DNA of 64,000 bases from Sweltsa coloradensis (taxonomy: Eukaryota; Arthropoda; Insecta; Plecoptera; Chloroperlidae), in contig JAMZAV010004974.1 in NCBI GenBank assembly GCA_024449915.1, positions 1-64,000 on the forward strand, given 5' to 3'. Shown piece by piece: positions 32,001 through 42,354 of this stretch. How positions within the stretch are numbered: position 1 is the first letter of the stretch; each line of letters starts with the position of its first letter. The position numbers and the translations under genes were made by a program. Under the pieces are notes generated by a model, which did not search any database, was not told the DNA's origin, and worked only from the letters and a program-made list of their open reading frames with translations.

Positions 32001-33577
32001 AACTCATCGACAGTCGGTATTTGAAATTTTTCTTCCTTGACATTCTGATTTAAATGTTTAGGATCAAGGCAAATTCTCAATGACTTATCAGGCTTTTCCA
32101 CTATTACAATGTTGTTAACCCAATCAGTTGGGTATTCAACCTGTTGAATGATGTTGTTCTTTTCAAGATCATCCAATGTTTCCTTAAGTTTAACTTTTAT
32201 TACTTCCGGCACTCTACGACATGAATTTATTACTGGTATAGAATTATCTTTCAATACTATCTCATACTCATCAGGATATTCACCAATTCCTGTGAATATA
32301 TCAGAGTTATTGTTCAAGAAACTGTCTTTGGTTTCAAACTGCTTTAAACTTGAATGCAATGCAATTTCAATACTCTCTGGAGTAGGCCTATGACATGTAG
32401 CTCTAACAGAATCTAGTCTACAAACCAAACCTAATTTATCACATGCATTTACTCCTAGTATGGGCATACTGGCAGTATTCATAATAATGAATTTTATAGG
32501 CCATATTTTCCTTCGGACTATACAATTTAGGATCACATACCCTTCAGGTTTCAATTTACAGTTACTATATGTAACAATTGTTAAACCTGCTGGTTGAATT
32601 TTAGGTACATTTTTACCAAAATCAATTGATTTAAATACATTTAGTGGGAGAACATTACAATCAGCTCCGGTATCAAGTTTAAATTCAATGTTCTTACCCT
32701 GTATTATTAGAAGTTCTTTCCACGTAGGCCTAGGTCTCGGCTTAGGATCCCCATTCATATTAAATGAATCAATGTACATATTGCCATCACATTGTAGCTC
32801 ACCTACTTTCATTGGCTGGTCCACCTTCTTTGACTTGAATCGTCCACTTTTACATCCTACGGCAAAATGATTTTTCTGTCCACACTTATTGCACAGCTTT
32901 CCGAATGCAAAACACTTCCTTTTCAGATGGTTTCTTCCACATTTCTTGCAATCATAGGGAACCATAGAGTCTTCTTGGGAGTAGGGCACTCTCTTCTTAA
33001 ACTTGTTGAAGCTCTTGGACATGCTGTTGACCATTGAAACACCGGGTCTCAGCATTCGTTGTTGGGTCTTGCTGATCTCCGCTGCTCGACACAACTCCGT
33101 AGCTCTCTCAAGACTCAGATCACCATCCCTTAATAGTCTCTGTTGCAATCCTTCATCATTAATTGCAATTATGATCCTATCCCGCGTCAACGATTCTTCT
33201 TCTAATGCAAAGTTACAGGACTTGGCTAGCTTCTTTAAATCATTCAGAAAGGAATCAAATGGCTCATTTTCTTGTTGAACCCTAGTAAAGAATTTATATC
33301 GTTCTATTACTACATTAACCCTGGGTTTTAGGTAGTCTTCAAAGGCTTTAAATACTTCATCCAACTTAACTGTTTTGATATTTAATTCAAAGTTGTTGAA
33401 TACTTCCATTGCCTCGTGGCCAATGCTATTGAGACACATGGCAACTTTTATTTTTTCAGTCTTTTCTTCATTGCCTGACGCCGTTAAATATATTGCAAAT
33501 CTTTGCTTAAAGCTTTTTAAATTGTTTATTGCGTTTTCTGTTAGGTCTAACCCAATCGGCGGTCTGAACGATTCCAT
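31955..33577 (-). CDS. Ty3 gag-protease-RT N-terminus
   Basis: 540 codons from the first ATG after the primer-binding site. Residues about 1-190 are a gag capsid-type helical region. Two Cys-His knuckles follow: CX2CX3HX4C (about 210-222) and a canonical CX2CX4HX4C (about 229-242). Protease motif DTG is at 302-304 ('FKLDTGADCNVLP'). RT starts near 430 with 'DDLEKNNIIQQVEYPTDWVN' and 'SLRICLDPKHLN'. Gag and pol are in one frame here, with no programmed shift between them. The frame ends abruptly at a break near 31990. Gag would form the particle, and the protease would process the polyprotein. Confidence 0.93.
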   Translation of the reverse strand: MESFRPPIGLDLTENAINNLKSFKQRFAIYLTASGNEEKTEKIKVAMCLNSIGHEAMEVFNNFELNIKTVKLDEVFKAFEDYLKPRVNVVIERYKFFTRVQQENEPFDSFLNDLKKLAKSCNFALEEESLTRDRIIIAINDEGLQQRLLRDGDLSLERATELCRAAEISKTQQRMLRPGVSMVNSMSKSFNKFKKRVPYSQEDSMVPYDCKKCGRNHLKRKCFAFGKLCNKCGQKNHFAVGCKSGRFKSKKVDQPMKVGELQCDGNMYIDSFNMNGDPKPRPRPTWKELLIIQGKNIEFKLDTGADCNVLPLNVFKSIDFGKNVPKIQPAGLTIVTYSNCKLKPEGYVILNCIVRRKIWPIKFIIMNTASMPILGVNACDKLGLVCRLDSVRATCHRPTPESIEIALHSSLKQFETKDSFLNNNSDIFTGIGEYPDEYEIVLKDNSIPVINSCRRVPEVIKVKLKETLDDLEKNNIIQQVEYPTDWVNNIVIVEKPDKSLRICLDPKHLNQNVKEEKFQIPTVDELCANSRVRKFSLSLT

Positions 33578-33694
33578 TTTAACATCAGCCTCGTGTCACT
33601 TTTGAGGTTAACTTTTGAGGTTATGTTTCACGAAATAACACGAATTATTAAGTTTTTCTTTACAAAACATTTACTTACTTCCATGGCTGATGCA

Positions 33695-33712
33695 TCCCAC
33701 TCTGTGACACCA
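33695..33712 (-). other. Primer-binding site of the Ty3 element
   Basis: Directly inside the 5' LTR the minus strand reads 'tggtgtcacagagtggg'. It starts with TGG, complementary to a tRNA 3' CCA, as expected for priming by a host tRNA. I cannot name the tRNA. Confidence 0.75.
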
Positions 33713-33918
33713 TGTGAAGGGTTCTGATGTGTAGGATGATTGAGGATTAAAGACGAGGCAACATTACAAAGCAAGGTGTGTTTATTGACTGGTCTGCCCT
33801 AGGCCTTGCCAAATGCACGGCCTCTCTCTACAACTCCAGGCGGAAGGACACCTTACAAGGCGGTGCCTTTATAATGTACACACAATGCACAGGCGGTGTA
33901 CATATGACATCTGTCACA
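33713..33918 (-). repeat. 5' LTR of the Ty3 element
   Basis: 206 bp, identical to the 3' LTR except at two positions. It holds the promoter and ends directly at the primer-binding site. Confidence 0.95.
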
Positions 33919-34115
33919 TGCCCTGTCAAGTTTACACCGTCCTTTTGGATGGGACGTTAAGCCGTTGGTCGCTTTGTAACTTTTCGAAAAGAGTAGTCTA
34001 CGTGCCGGTACCGGGTTTCCCCTACACCCTTCTGTTCATACTTCATCCTCATCTATCAGCACTCATCGTCTCGAATAGCCAAAGTGCATTAATATGAGAT
34101 ATTAAGCACTATCCA
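33919..34115 (+). mobile_element. 5S rRNA-derived SINE, copy 2, 3' half
   Basis: It resumes after the second 'tgccc' with 'tttacaccgtccttttggat' and 'gggacgttaagccgttggtc', ending 'catcgtctcgaatagcc' and beyond, in the same order as 6440-6640. Confidence 0.8.
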
Positions 34116-34376
34116 ATGGAAAGCAACAAAGTTTCCTTGATAAAATAGTGACATTACTTTGTAACCACCACATACACTCACACGTCTATTAGTTTTCTTA
34201 ATCGGCAAATTTATCATTTACTTTTACTATCGTCATCATGATTGTCTTTACTTTTATACACTTAGTGAACAATATAATCATCAAACACATAACAAACTCT
34301 TTTCATTACATGGCAATATCACAGGCGGCAATATGACCTAACTGGTTAAAGCGCCCAAGTTTCTCACGTCGTCGTC
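34116..34376 (+). repeat. R1 repeat, C-B end
   Basis: The C part contains 'aacaatataatcatcaaaca', and the B end (34318-34376) reads 'acaggcggcaatatgaccta' to 'ttctcacgtcgtcgtc'. Confidence 0.75.
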
Positions 34377-34442
34377 GAGATTGGCTCAGTACACTTTGGT
34401 ATAAATCCTCTCATTTGGTGGAGGTGCCGGGTCAGACTTGCA

Positions 34443-34805
34443 AGTTTTAGGCCAGGGGTAGGATCAGCCCAGAGCACGGCTCCACTTAACGTTAATGGCG
34501 ATTTAAGTTATAAAGCCCATCTCGCTAACTTCAGCTAGTATGAAGGGTAGAATTTTACTCCCCGAAAATAGAGGCGAGCTCTGGCAATCGTCGTCGGGGA
34601 CCTCGCCCCCTTCCCTTAACGACCTCCCCGACGACGATGACAATGACACAACGAACTATGACAAAGACGATGACGACCGCGACGTGAGAAACCCCCCTTC
34701 ATCCCATTACTCGTGGCTGGTTCTGAACAGAATGGGCCCCTCCTTCCGCCCCGCTAAGTTAGATGGTGCTTTAAGACCTAACGGTTGACGCGTCCTTAAT
34801 AAAAA
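34443..34805 (+). repeat. R1 repeat, part A
   Basis: A well-preserved A part: diverged head ('ggccaggggtaggatcagcc'), mid segment, 'gaggcgagctctggcaatcg', GAC-rich zone, hairpin and tail 'acggttgacgcgtcctta'. The 82-codon frame across it is a repeat artefact. Confidence 0.8.
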
Positions 34806-35656
34806 AAAATATACTTGAGGCGTGCTCTGGCGGTCGTCGTTGGAATCACCTTCCTCTTCTCTTGACGACCTAGGTCAAGGCACAATATAAAAAGATAGTT
34901 CAAATATATTTTATCTATTTTTACTTGAAATACCCGCAACTGTCGGCCTACTATAGCACACCGGTACTTGTCAGCGGCGCCCTATGGGCACCTAGATGAT
35001 TGGTGTTGTGAAATAAAGTCTGCCCGTGGACAAATTAATTGCTCCTTCTACAACATATTCTTATAGTGAGTGGATAACAAATCCAGGATCTATTCTAGGG
35101 ACTAGGTCTGAGGTTTCCCATATTCATGTAAGGAAATCCTTGGGGAAATCTTCAGTAAGGATTTTCAGTGGCGGGTATTGTTCCGAGGACGTAACAAATT
35201 ATAGTTTCGCTGAGTAACGCGTGTGAAAACTACATAATAATAAATGATTTTTATTGAATGTAGTTGTTACATGGTTTGGTACAATATTTGGACAGAAATT
35301 CCTGAAACACATAAAACAAAAATGTTCGTAAGTTTCTACTTGTTGAAAGATAGGGTTAGCACACATGAGGGATAATGTATATACAATAAAATGATTTGGG
35401 GAAAAAAAGTTTAAAAAAACAACCCACAGACGTTGACACACATGGTACATGAAAATAGTGAAAAAGCATGTGAATTAATTATGAACTACATTGTTTACAT
35501 TGTTATTATTACGAATCACGATTTGTTGTGCGCTCCTAAACGTAAGTAAACAGTTATTTGGCTCCACACTCGTGCATACATACTCCTACACTACATACCG
35601 TGATAATAACACCTTTAAAATAAAATTATAAATAAAATATATGAAATCCTAATTTT
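34806..35656. other. Unassigned sequence
   Basis: A short R1-like trace ('gaggcgtgctctggcggtcg') at about 34818. The rest, including AT-rich DNA at 35200-35650, shows no gene. Confidence 0.45.
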
Positions 35657-35760
35657 AGAGTTTACCCACTCAGTCAAATTAATTATCAGATTTTCAGTGC
35701 GGACAATACATTTCAAGCTGACCGACTGTAGGCGCCGACACCATCGTCGAGCAAACTATG
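35657..35760 (-). mobile_element. SINE-G 3' fragment, strongly diverged
   Basis: 'tttacccactcagtcaaatt', 'agattttcagtgcgg' and 'cgccgacaccatcgtcgag' follow SINE-G order. Confidence 0.55.
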
Positions 35761-36173
35761 GCTTGTCTTGTAAAGTGTGACCTTTTAACTAACAATTTAC
35801 AACACTGTGGCAAACATAAAACATACGTCATGTGCCAATAGAAAGACGTAATCCAAAATATTTTGGAGAACACATTATTTGTTACGTCTGCCCACAATAA
35901 ATTAATATAATTTAAACACTTTAAATATTGTCTATTAAACATTTAACCTAATAATGTATATGCTCATCTCACATACCATAGAATGCTTAGTTTTAAAAAT
36001 ATAATTTAAAAAAATACAATTTGATTGAGGGAATAAGACCCACCCATCACATTACATTGTTTAGATTCCCGAAGATTGTTTATTTCTTTAAGTTTATTTC
36101 TTCAATCCAATGACAGCAAATTCGCTGATTTTGCAATGTTTACTAGGTTTGGTCTCAAAAATAAATAGGCCCT
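35761..36173. other. Unassigned AT-rich sequence
   Basis: Nothing recognised up to the left end of the inverted-repeat element. Confidence 0.5.
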
Positions 36174-36289
36174 ATAGTCTGGCGGCAGACCTGAAAAGAC
36201 CTCTAGAAACCGATTTTGCTAAACTTTTTGAGTAGAAGCTGCACACTGGTATCAAAATGTTCGTATGAACGTCAGGAATGTCATCTATC

Positions 36290-37185
36290 TTGTGTGCATC
36301 TTGGCATTTGTTGCGGGTGGCGGTAGGCGGAGGTCAAAGGTCACGCGGGTCATGCGCACAGCATCGTACTGTTTTGGTTATATCTCTTGAACTAATAGAG
36401 ATATTACCCTCCAATTTGGATAAGTCAGTTACTGAATTACCATATCATCATCCCTGTATTATGTGCATTTCGGCATTTAGTGCAGGAGGCGGTAGATGGA
36501 GGTCAAAGGTCGCGCGGGTCATGCGCGCCGCATCGCACGGTTTTGACTATATCTCCTGAACAAATATAGATACTACCCTCTAGTTTGCTTGATTCAGTTA
36601 TTAAAATATAATTTCATCACCTCTGCTTTGTGTGCATCTCGGTATTTGGTAAAGATGATGGTGGGCAGAGGTCAAATGTCACCACGCGGGTCAAGCGCGC
36701 GGTGGCGTACTGATTTGGGTATATGTCCTGAACTAATAGAGATATTACCCTCCAGTTTGCATGATTCAGTCAAAGATTATTTCAGGAATTGAATTCCCAT
36801 TTCATAATACCTGTATTGTGTGCATTTCGGCATTTGGTGCAGGTGGCGGTAGATGGAGGTCAAAGGTCACGCGGGTCATGCGCGCCGCATCGCACTGTTT
36901 TGACTATATATCCTGAACTAATAGAGATATTACCCTCTAGTTTGCTTGATTCAGTTATTGAAATACCATTCTATCACCTCTGCTTTGTGTGCATCTCTAT
37001 ATTTGGTAAAGGTAGGCGGTAGGTGGAGGTCAAAGGTCACCACGGGGGTCAGGCGTGCGGTGGCGTACTGTTTTGGGTATATCTGCTGAATGAATGGAGG
37101 TATTAATCTCTATTTTGCTTATTTCAGTTGTAGAAATACCATCCTATCACCTCTGTGTTGTGTGCATCTCGGAATTAGTAGGTCT
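36290..37185 (+). repeat. Left subterminal tandem array (about 5.3 units)
   Basis: Units start at about 36291, 36460, 36630, 36818, 36987 and 37159 (the last truncated). Each begins 'tgtgtgcatctcggcatttg', contains 'ggaggtcaaaggtcacgcgg' or a variant, and continues 'actaatagagatattaccct'. The third and fifth units are a longer subtype with 'caccacg' and 'gcggtggcgtactg'. Open frames of 67-93 codons in the array are artefacts. Confidence 0.92.
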
Positions 37186-37619
37186 ATATCATATTTCAAA
37201 TATTTAAATCCAGCCTCAATAACCGACAATGCTACAATCAGTTGCCGCTTGCGTTACAGCACGCCCCAATCCATCACGTGCGGCTGGTCAAAGGCTTATT
37301 ACTGATCCGGAAACTTTCACAGATATTTTGCCAAATTTTGGAATTTTTTATTGAACTATTTACTAACGATTACAGTGGGGTGGGGGGATTGCAGTTCACT
37401 TTTTCAACACGATCCTGGGTGGTGGTAGTGCTCAGTCGGACTACAACTCGATCTAGGGAAGTTGTCTAAACATCTAAACATCTCGGAGTGTAAAGAGTGT
37501 TCGAGTGAAACAGTTCGACAGTGATTCAGACGTTTTTTGTTATCTTTACTTTTCCGTACGGATGGTGAGTTCATTATCATTTGATAACTGTACTTAAGGG
37601 TTGGTCAATCTGTTTATGT

Positions 37620-38345
37620 ATATGTCCGTCCATTTGATGTCTGTTCACTGAGCTATTAGCTATTAACAATTAATGAGCTATTGCAATTATTTGGTTTCGA
37701 AATTACTCGCCAATATAGACAGTTGTTGTAAGTGTAAGCGCTCTGTTTACATTGTTTGTTTGCATCAGTGGGTTCATAGAGTAGCGTTAAAAATCCGCGC
37801 TGGTTTGAAAGATAATCCTGGGCATAGCTTTATAGGAGGCATCGATCAAAAGCAATGTGAACTTATAATACCCGAATCTCTTCACATCCAACTAAAACCT
37901 ATATGTAGACATGATGAGCCATCACGCAAGACGACAAAGGACGATTTGCATACCAAGATTCTTAGTATTTCCCAAGACATTGTTTTCTAGCATCTAGGGG
38001 TAAAAAATTTACGCCTAAACATGTAGGTTTTGCAATGACTGTACACCAAGAATCTCGATCCAAGGGCTTAGTGAATGTTCTATACAATGCTGACACTGTA
38101 TGAGTTACGACAATGTTCGACGTGTTGACTAATCTATTGCTAATGGAATTTTTGAAAAAGATGATGTGATTATACCTTCGAACTTTATTGATTCAAAATT
38201 GTCAGGTTACATTCGTTTCGCAAATGACAACATTGATATAAATGAAGAAACCATGTCGGGCAAGGGGACGTTTCATGCCTTTTAGACTGCAGCGTACAGA
38301 AGAAGTGTTTCGGGAGAAGATAAGGTAACCTTATGTTACGAGTTT
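37620..38345 (+). pseudogene. Transposon-core protein relic, uncharacterised family
   Basis: An open frame of 105 codons (37673-37990, with 'VYIVCLHQWVHRVALKIRAG') is followed, in shifted frames, by 'SRGKKFTPKHVGFAMTVHQE' (about 37995-38055), 'SYDNVRRVD' then 'SIANGIFEKDDVIIPSNFID', and 'FANDNIDINEETMSGKGTFH' (about 38218-38275). From memory, this order resembles an uncharacterised protein family common in marine-invertebrate genomes and tied to mobile DNA. I cannot give it a name or activity. At least two frameshifts and stops (for example near 38140 and 38281) disable it. Similar coding continues at 38490-38600 ('VHPSMYEQDSEIIAQANSKD') after an A-rich insertion. Confidence 0.6.
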
Positions 38346-38374
38346 GATAAAAAAAAACGTTCAACACATAGCCC

Positions 38375-38485
38375 CTCTTGGTTAATTAGATTTATTTAGT
38401 TGTCCTCCTTTGTAAATCAGTTTTTATAACTGAATAGGATAGACGTTAAATAAATAAATAAAATAAAAATAAATAACAAGGGTAA
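38375..38485 (+). other. Probable short retro-insertion with A-rich tail
   Basis: About 110 bp ending in 'ttaaataaataaataaaat' interrupt coding-like sequence: a lysine-rich frame lies before and after. The tail type suggests a truncated retroelement. I did not find a target duplication. Confidence 0.35.
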
Positions 38486-38689
38486 ACCCTCTGAGAAGGG
38501 TAAGCAAAAGCCTGAACCAGTGTTTCAACTCAATGTTCATCCTTCCATGTACGAGCAGGATAGTGAGATAATTGCTCAGGCCAACTCTAAAGACTTATAA
38601 CATGGATTTTCACTCGATTACAAGTTTTTATTTCTTGTTATGTAGTATGTTTTATAATGCCTATTAAATGTGAGTACCACTCTCTCAAA

Positions 38690-39390
38690 ATGCCAAGATG
38701 CACACAATGCAGAGGTGATAGAATGGCAATTCAATAACTGAATCAAACGAACTAGAGGGTTATATCTTTAATAGTTCAGGAGATATAGCCAAAACAGTGC
38801 GAAACTGCGCGCATGACCCGCGTAACCTTTGACCTCCATCCACCGCCGCCTGCACCAAATGACGAGATGCACACAATACAGGGATGATTTAATGGTAATT
38901 CAATAACTTAATCAAGCAAACTAGAGGGTAGTATTTTTATTAGTTCAGGAGATATAGCCAAACCAGTGCGATGCGGCGCGCATGACCCGCGTGACCTTTG
39001 ACCTCCATCCACCGCCTCCTACACCAAATGCTGAGATGTACACAATACAGGGTTGATGTAATGGTAATTCAATAACTGCATAAAGCAAACCAGAGGATAA
39101 TATCTTTATTAGTTCAGGAGATATAGCCAAAACAGTGCGATGCTGCGCGCATGACCCGCATGACTTTTGACCTCCATCCACCGCCACTGGCACCAAATGC
39201 CGAGATGCACACAATGCAGAGATGATAGAATGGTATTTCTACAACTGAATTAAGCAAAGTAGAGGCTAATATCTATATTAGTTCAGGAGATATAGCCGAA
39301 ACAGTGTGATACTGCGCGCGTGACCCGCGTGACCTTTGACCTCCGCTCAGCGCCACCCGCAACAAATGCCGAGATGCACACAAGGCAGAA
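38690..39390 (-). repeat. Right subterminal tandem array (about 4.2 units)
   Basis: 'gatg' of the shared 'gagatgcacacaa' lies at 38697, 38866, 39035, 39204 and 39373: exactly 169 bp each time. Units are inverted relative to the left arm and carry 'gtgacctttgacctcc' or close variants. Confidence 0.95.
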
Positions 39391-39628
39391 ATAATTACTG
39401 ACGTCCATACGAACATTTTGATACCAGTGTGCTGCTTCTACTCAAAAAGTTTAGCGATTTTTTTCCCTTGCTGTCTGCCTCCAGACTACTATCTAGATTG
39501 ATTTATTTCAGGGGCTTCTAAGACCTGCGATTGATAATTTAATCTTCTGTAGCTTCATGCGAACTACTTGTTGCGGGGTTGGTAAATATTGCCAGGTATT
39601 TTTTTCAATTAAAATATTATCCAACTAG

Positions 39629-40190
39629 GAAAACGCTTAAGTCCCGCCGCGTTGATAAATGAGCTTTTTTGTAAGTTTTGCGTTTGCGTGGGACCACTTT
39701 TCCTTTGCAAGTGCTTTTTGAATGCATTGTAGGTGATTGTTGTCAAGTTTCTATTGTTGCTTGTTATTAAAACCTAAAAAAACTCATATTAAAACCTTTA
39801 TTCTATGGATTCTGGCTAACTTTTTCAATTTTTTTTTAAAAAAAAACCAATACATCACCATTACCTTAATGGTCATGTAAAATATGAACGTTAAAACTCT
39901 ACCCGTTTGGTCAGAATCGGCCCAAATGTAACGAAAATAACGCATTTAAAATCGGACAAAATCGTAAAAGTACGATATTCATGAGATATATTTGTTAGAT
40001 TGTACCCAAAAACGTGGCAGGTTTAAGTTCATAGATTTCGAAGGTCCCCTCTAATTTTCATCAAGATCGCATGCCGTTTGCCCGGTAGAGCGCGAACAAA
40101 CTGACAGAAGAAAAAAAAATTGGAGCTAAAATTTTTGAGGGGTCAGTGAAGTTGAATTCTTCGCTACGCTCGCTACGCTCATCCAATAAT
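39629..40190. repeat. Dispersed repeat D, copy 2
   Basis: Same orientation as 15935-16530, from 'aactaggaaaacgcttaagt' to 'cgctcatccaataat', with a short duplication ('gctacgctc') near its end. Confidence 0.8.
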
Positions 40191-40209
40191 AATATCAGGC
40201 ATCATTTGA

Positions 40210-40395
40210 TACAAGACTCCCCGGGGGCCCGGGGAAAATTCGACTCAGATCATTGCTTTTATTATCAGGCGAGGAAAGAGAAAATGTCCATCTGGCTCCC
40301 CGAAACTAGAGGCGAGCTCTGGCAATCGTCGTCATGGACCTAACCCCCTTCCCTTGAAGACCTCCCCGAAGACAACGACACCACGAACCTACTAC
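40210..40395 (+). repeat. R1 repeat, internally deleted part A
   Basis: 'cgggggcccggggaaaatt', 'gaaactagaggcgagctctg' and a diverged GAC-rich zone. The tail is missing. Confidence 0.65.
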
Positions 40396-40888
40396 TCCAT
40401 CACTAAATTAGGCACTAGATAATACTTGTTACAAGGCACCGAGTGGGGGTTATACTAGTGTCTATGCTAGGCACTCACGGCCTATCGGTTGAAGAAAAAC
40501 AAAAACCAAGTCCTCTAAATTCTTTGCGGACATCCGGGGAACCTTGATCAAAAAACTTCAATTTCCCAAATGTCCAAGTGTCGAAGAGCCCCTTTTGCAT
40601 TGCAAAAATGAGATCTTCCGGGGTATGTGTATACCTTTTTGTTTTTGTTACTAAGAAAAGTCGTTTATTTTATATTAGGCTCTATTGTGTGATCATCGCT
40701 CAAAGCATTTGAATAACTTGAGTTTAAACTTTTAATTTTGAATATACAAGAGTAGTTAAAACATCTATATGAGTGCACGGTGCAGATCTGCAGTTACAAA
40801 TCATCCTTTTTAAAATGAGAATTTTTAAAAGAACCCCAAGAAAACTTTCAAAAGTCTGGACGAACCAAGATACTGTAACACTCTTAGC
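40396..40888. other. Unassigned sequence
   Basis: No gene recognised. Confidence 0.5.
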
Positions 40889-41440
40889 CCATGGGGAAAT
40901 TGTCCGGGGTGTAGCCGGACCCTTGAAGCGTCTAAATTTAGAAACCTAGTCTAATACGTGTGTTCATAGCTGCAGAGTGGGGGGTTTTAAACCCCCCAAG
41001 AAGAGAGTCTGGGCCGGGAAAGAAAAATTAGGCCCGGTTTTCCCTCTCCCGATCATGTCAAGATCCCAAAAGTATACCTGTTACGTACAGCCGCATTGAA
41101 AAGGCAGCTCACCCCGGGACGTGGGGAAACCCCCCCCCCCCCCCCCCTTCCTAAACTATTGCCCGTGGCTGGTTGAGTCACCCCACCTCCCCTCCAACCG
41201 TCTGGGCCAGGGGAATAATTTTTATTTTACACTCCAAAACTAGAGGCGAACACTAGCTTTCATCCTCGGCGTCGACGACAATGATAACACGAACTTTTAC
41301 AAAGATGATGACGACCACAAAGTAAGAACCCCCCTTTAATCCCACTACCCGAGGCTGGTTCTAACAATTATAGGACTTTTCTTCCCACATCCCTTATGCT
41401 TTAGAGTGGCACATTATGACCTAACGCTTGTCGCCCCCAA
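40889..41440 (+). repeat. Repeat E copy 1 joined to R1 part A
   Basis: 'catggggaaattgtccgggg' through 'gagagtctgggcc' and 'gtacagccgca' is shared with 52696-52960. An R1 A part then follows from 'ccgtctgggccagg' (41205) to the tail at 41440. E and A keep the same spacing in both places, so they were copied together. Confidence 0.7.
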
Positions 41441-41476
41441 AATTAAAAGAAAACAAAACCCACGCTCCTCCCGGGG

Positions 41477-41877
41477 CCCGGGGTAAATTAAACCCGACGT
41501 AGGCGTTTCTGGGGTGGGGTGGGGGGGGGTTGGGGAATTGCCCCCCCCACAAAATCCCCCATAGTTAATACTTTCGAAACTTTTTCCCACCCCCGTGACA
41601 AACCAGACGACGACCATGAAACACGAACGATGACAAACATGAAGACCGCAACGTAGAACCCACTTTCTTCCCGAAACCCGGGCTGGTTCTGACCGCAGGG
41701 GTCCTTTTTTTCCCATTCCCTAAGGCTAGAGTGGCGCATTATGGCCTAAGGGTTGTTGTACCCTTAATAAAATTTAAAATTTTTGTGCCTACGCACAAAA
41801 TTATTTGATCTCTCCCAAAACATATAATTTTCTTAATAAAAATTCCATCAACAAACTTTCTTTGTTTCTAATACTTA
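41477..41877 (+). repeat. R1 repeat (A and start of C), interrupted
   Basis: Part A ('cggggcccggggtaaatt' to 'aagggttgttgtacccttaa') and the first part of C ('acaaactttctttgtttcta'), where the Harbinger-like element starts. It resumes at 45475. Confidence 0.7.
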
Positions 41878-42154
41878 GGGCCGGTTGCACCAAGTTCACT
41901 CACGAGTTAAACTCCTGGGGCTCTTTGAAGGGAAGCGCGCTTTTTCCCCCAAACCGCTATCTCGAGTTCCCCCGGCCTAAACTCGAGTTCAACTGAACGC
42001 CCAAAAATTACTCGTTCCTGGTGTCCCTCTTAAAACGAGAGAAACCAAACAGGGCCGGGTTTTTTTATGTCAATTGATTTAGGTAAGGTTTATTATTTTT
42101 AAAAACAAAACTTTAAATTTTAATACCACTTGACAAAAGTGAAAAGAAAGGGTA

Positions 42155-42320
42155 GGTAACGTTTCTGATGTGGAATTCCCATCGGACGATGACGAGGAAT
42201 ATTATTTTATGCAAAGACAAAAAAAGTCCCCGGGTCATAAAGGGTAGACGCAATTTTCGATAGTTTTCAACTCATTCTGCTTTTTTCGGTTCGAGAGGTA
42301 TTAAACCAAAAACTTAATTA
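42155..42320 (+). pseudogene. Harbinger-like transposase N-terminal relic
   Basis: 'VSDVEFPSDDDEEYYFMQRQ' is readable from about 42156 and matches the start of the relic at 1640-1939. After a stop, 'agacgcaattttcgatag' parallels the other copy's 'RRNYFDE' coding DNA. No start codon in this copy. Confidence 0.5.
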
Positions 42321-42354
42321 TAGTTTTTACTCAGTGAGTAGCCTGGCCCCTCCA

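Larger units (their letters stand above)
29277..33918 (-). mobile_element. Ty3/gypsy LTR retrotransposon, recently inserted
   Basis: A 4.64-kb element on the minus strand with two 206-bp LTRs that begin TG and end CA and differ at only two positions. It is flanked by a perfect 5-bp duplication 'tgccc' (29272-29276 and 33919-33923). Gag, protease, RT, RNase H and integrase lie in that order, which is the Ty3/gypsy order. Coding continuity is broken at four points (near 31990, 31795, 31555 and 30565), each consistent with a small indel. With nearly identical LTRs the breaks are either very recent or consensus errors. No env-like frame is visible. Confidence 0.97.
36174..39489. mobile_element. 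Inverted-repeat transposon with 169-bp subterminal arrays
   Basis: The ends are inverted copies: left 'agtctggcggcagac', right 'gtctgcctccagact', each a small palindrome. Then 'gctaaactttttgagtagaa' and 'atcaaaatgttcgtat' appear on both sides in opposite orientation. Each arm continues as a tandem array of about 169-bp units (left 36290-37185, right 38690-39390). The 1.5-kb core carries a broken protein relic on the plus strand. 'ta' flanks both ends, which fits a TA target but is too short to prove it. The transposon class is not recognised. About 3.3 kb in all. Confidence 0.85.

Noticed and set aside
36290..37185. CRISPR-like array
   Set aside because: Eukaryotic context, 169-bp units repeated whole with no unique spacers, and inverted partners on the other arm.
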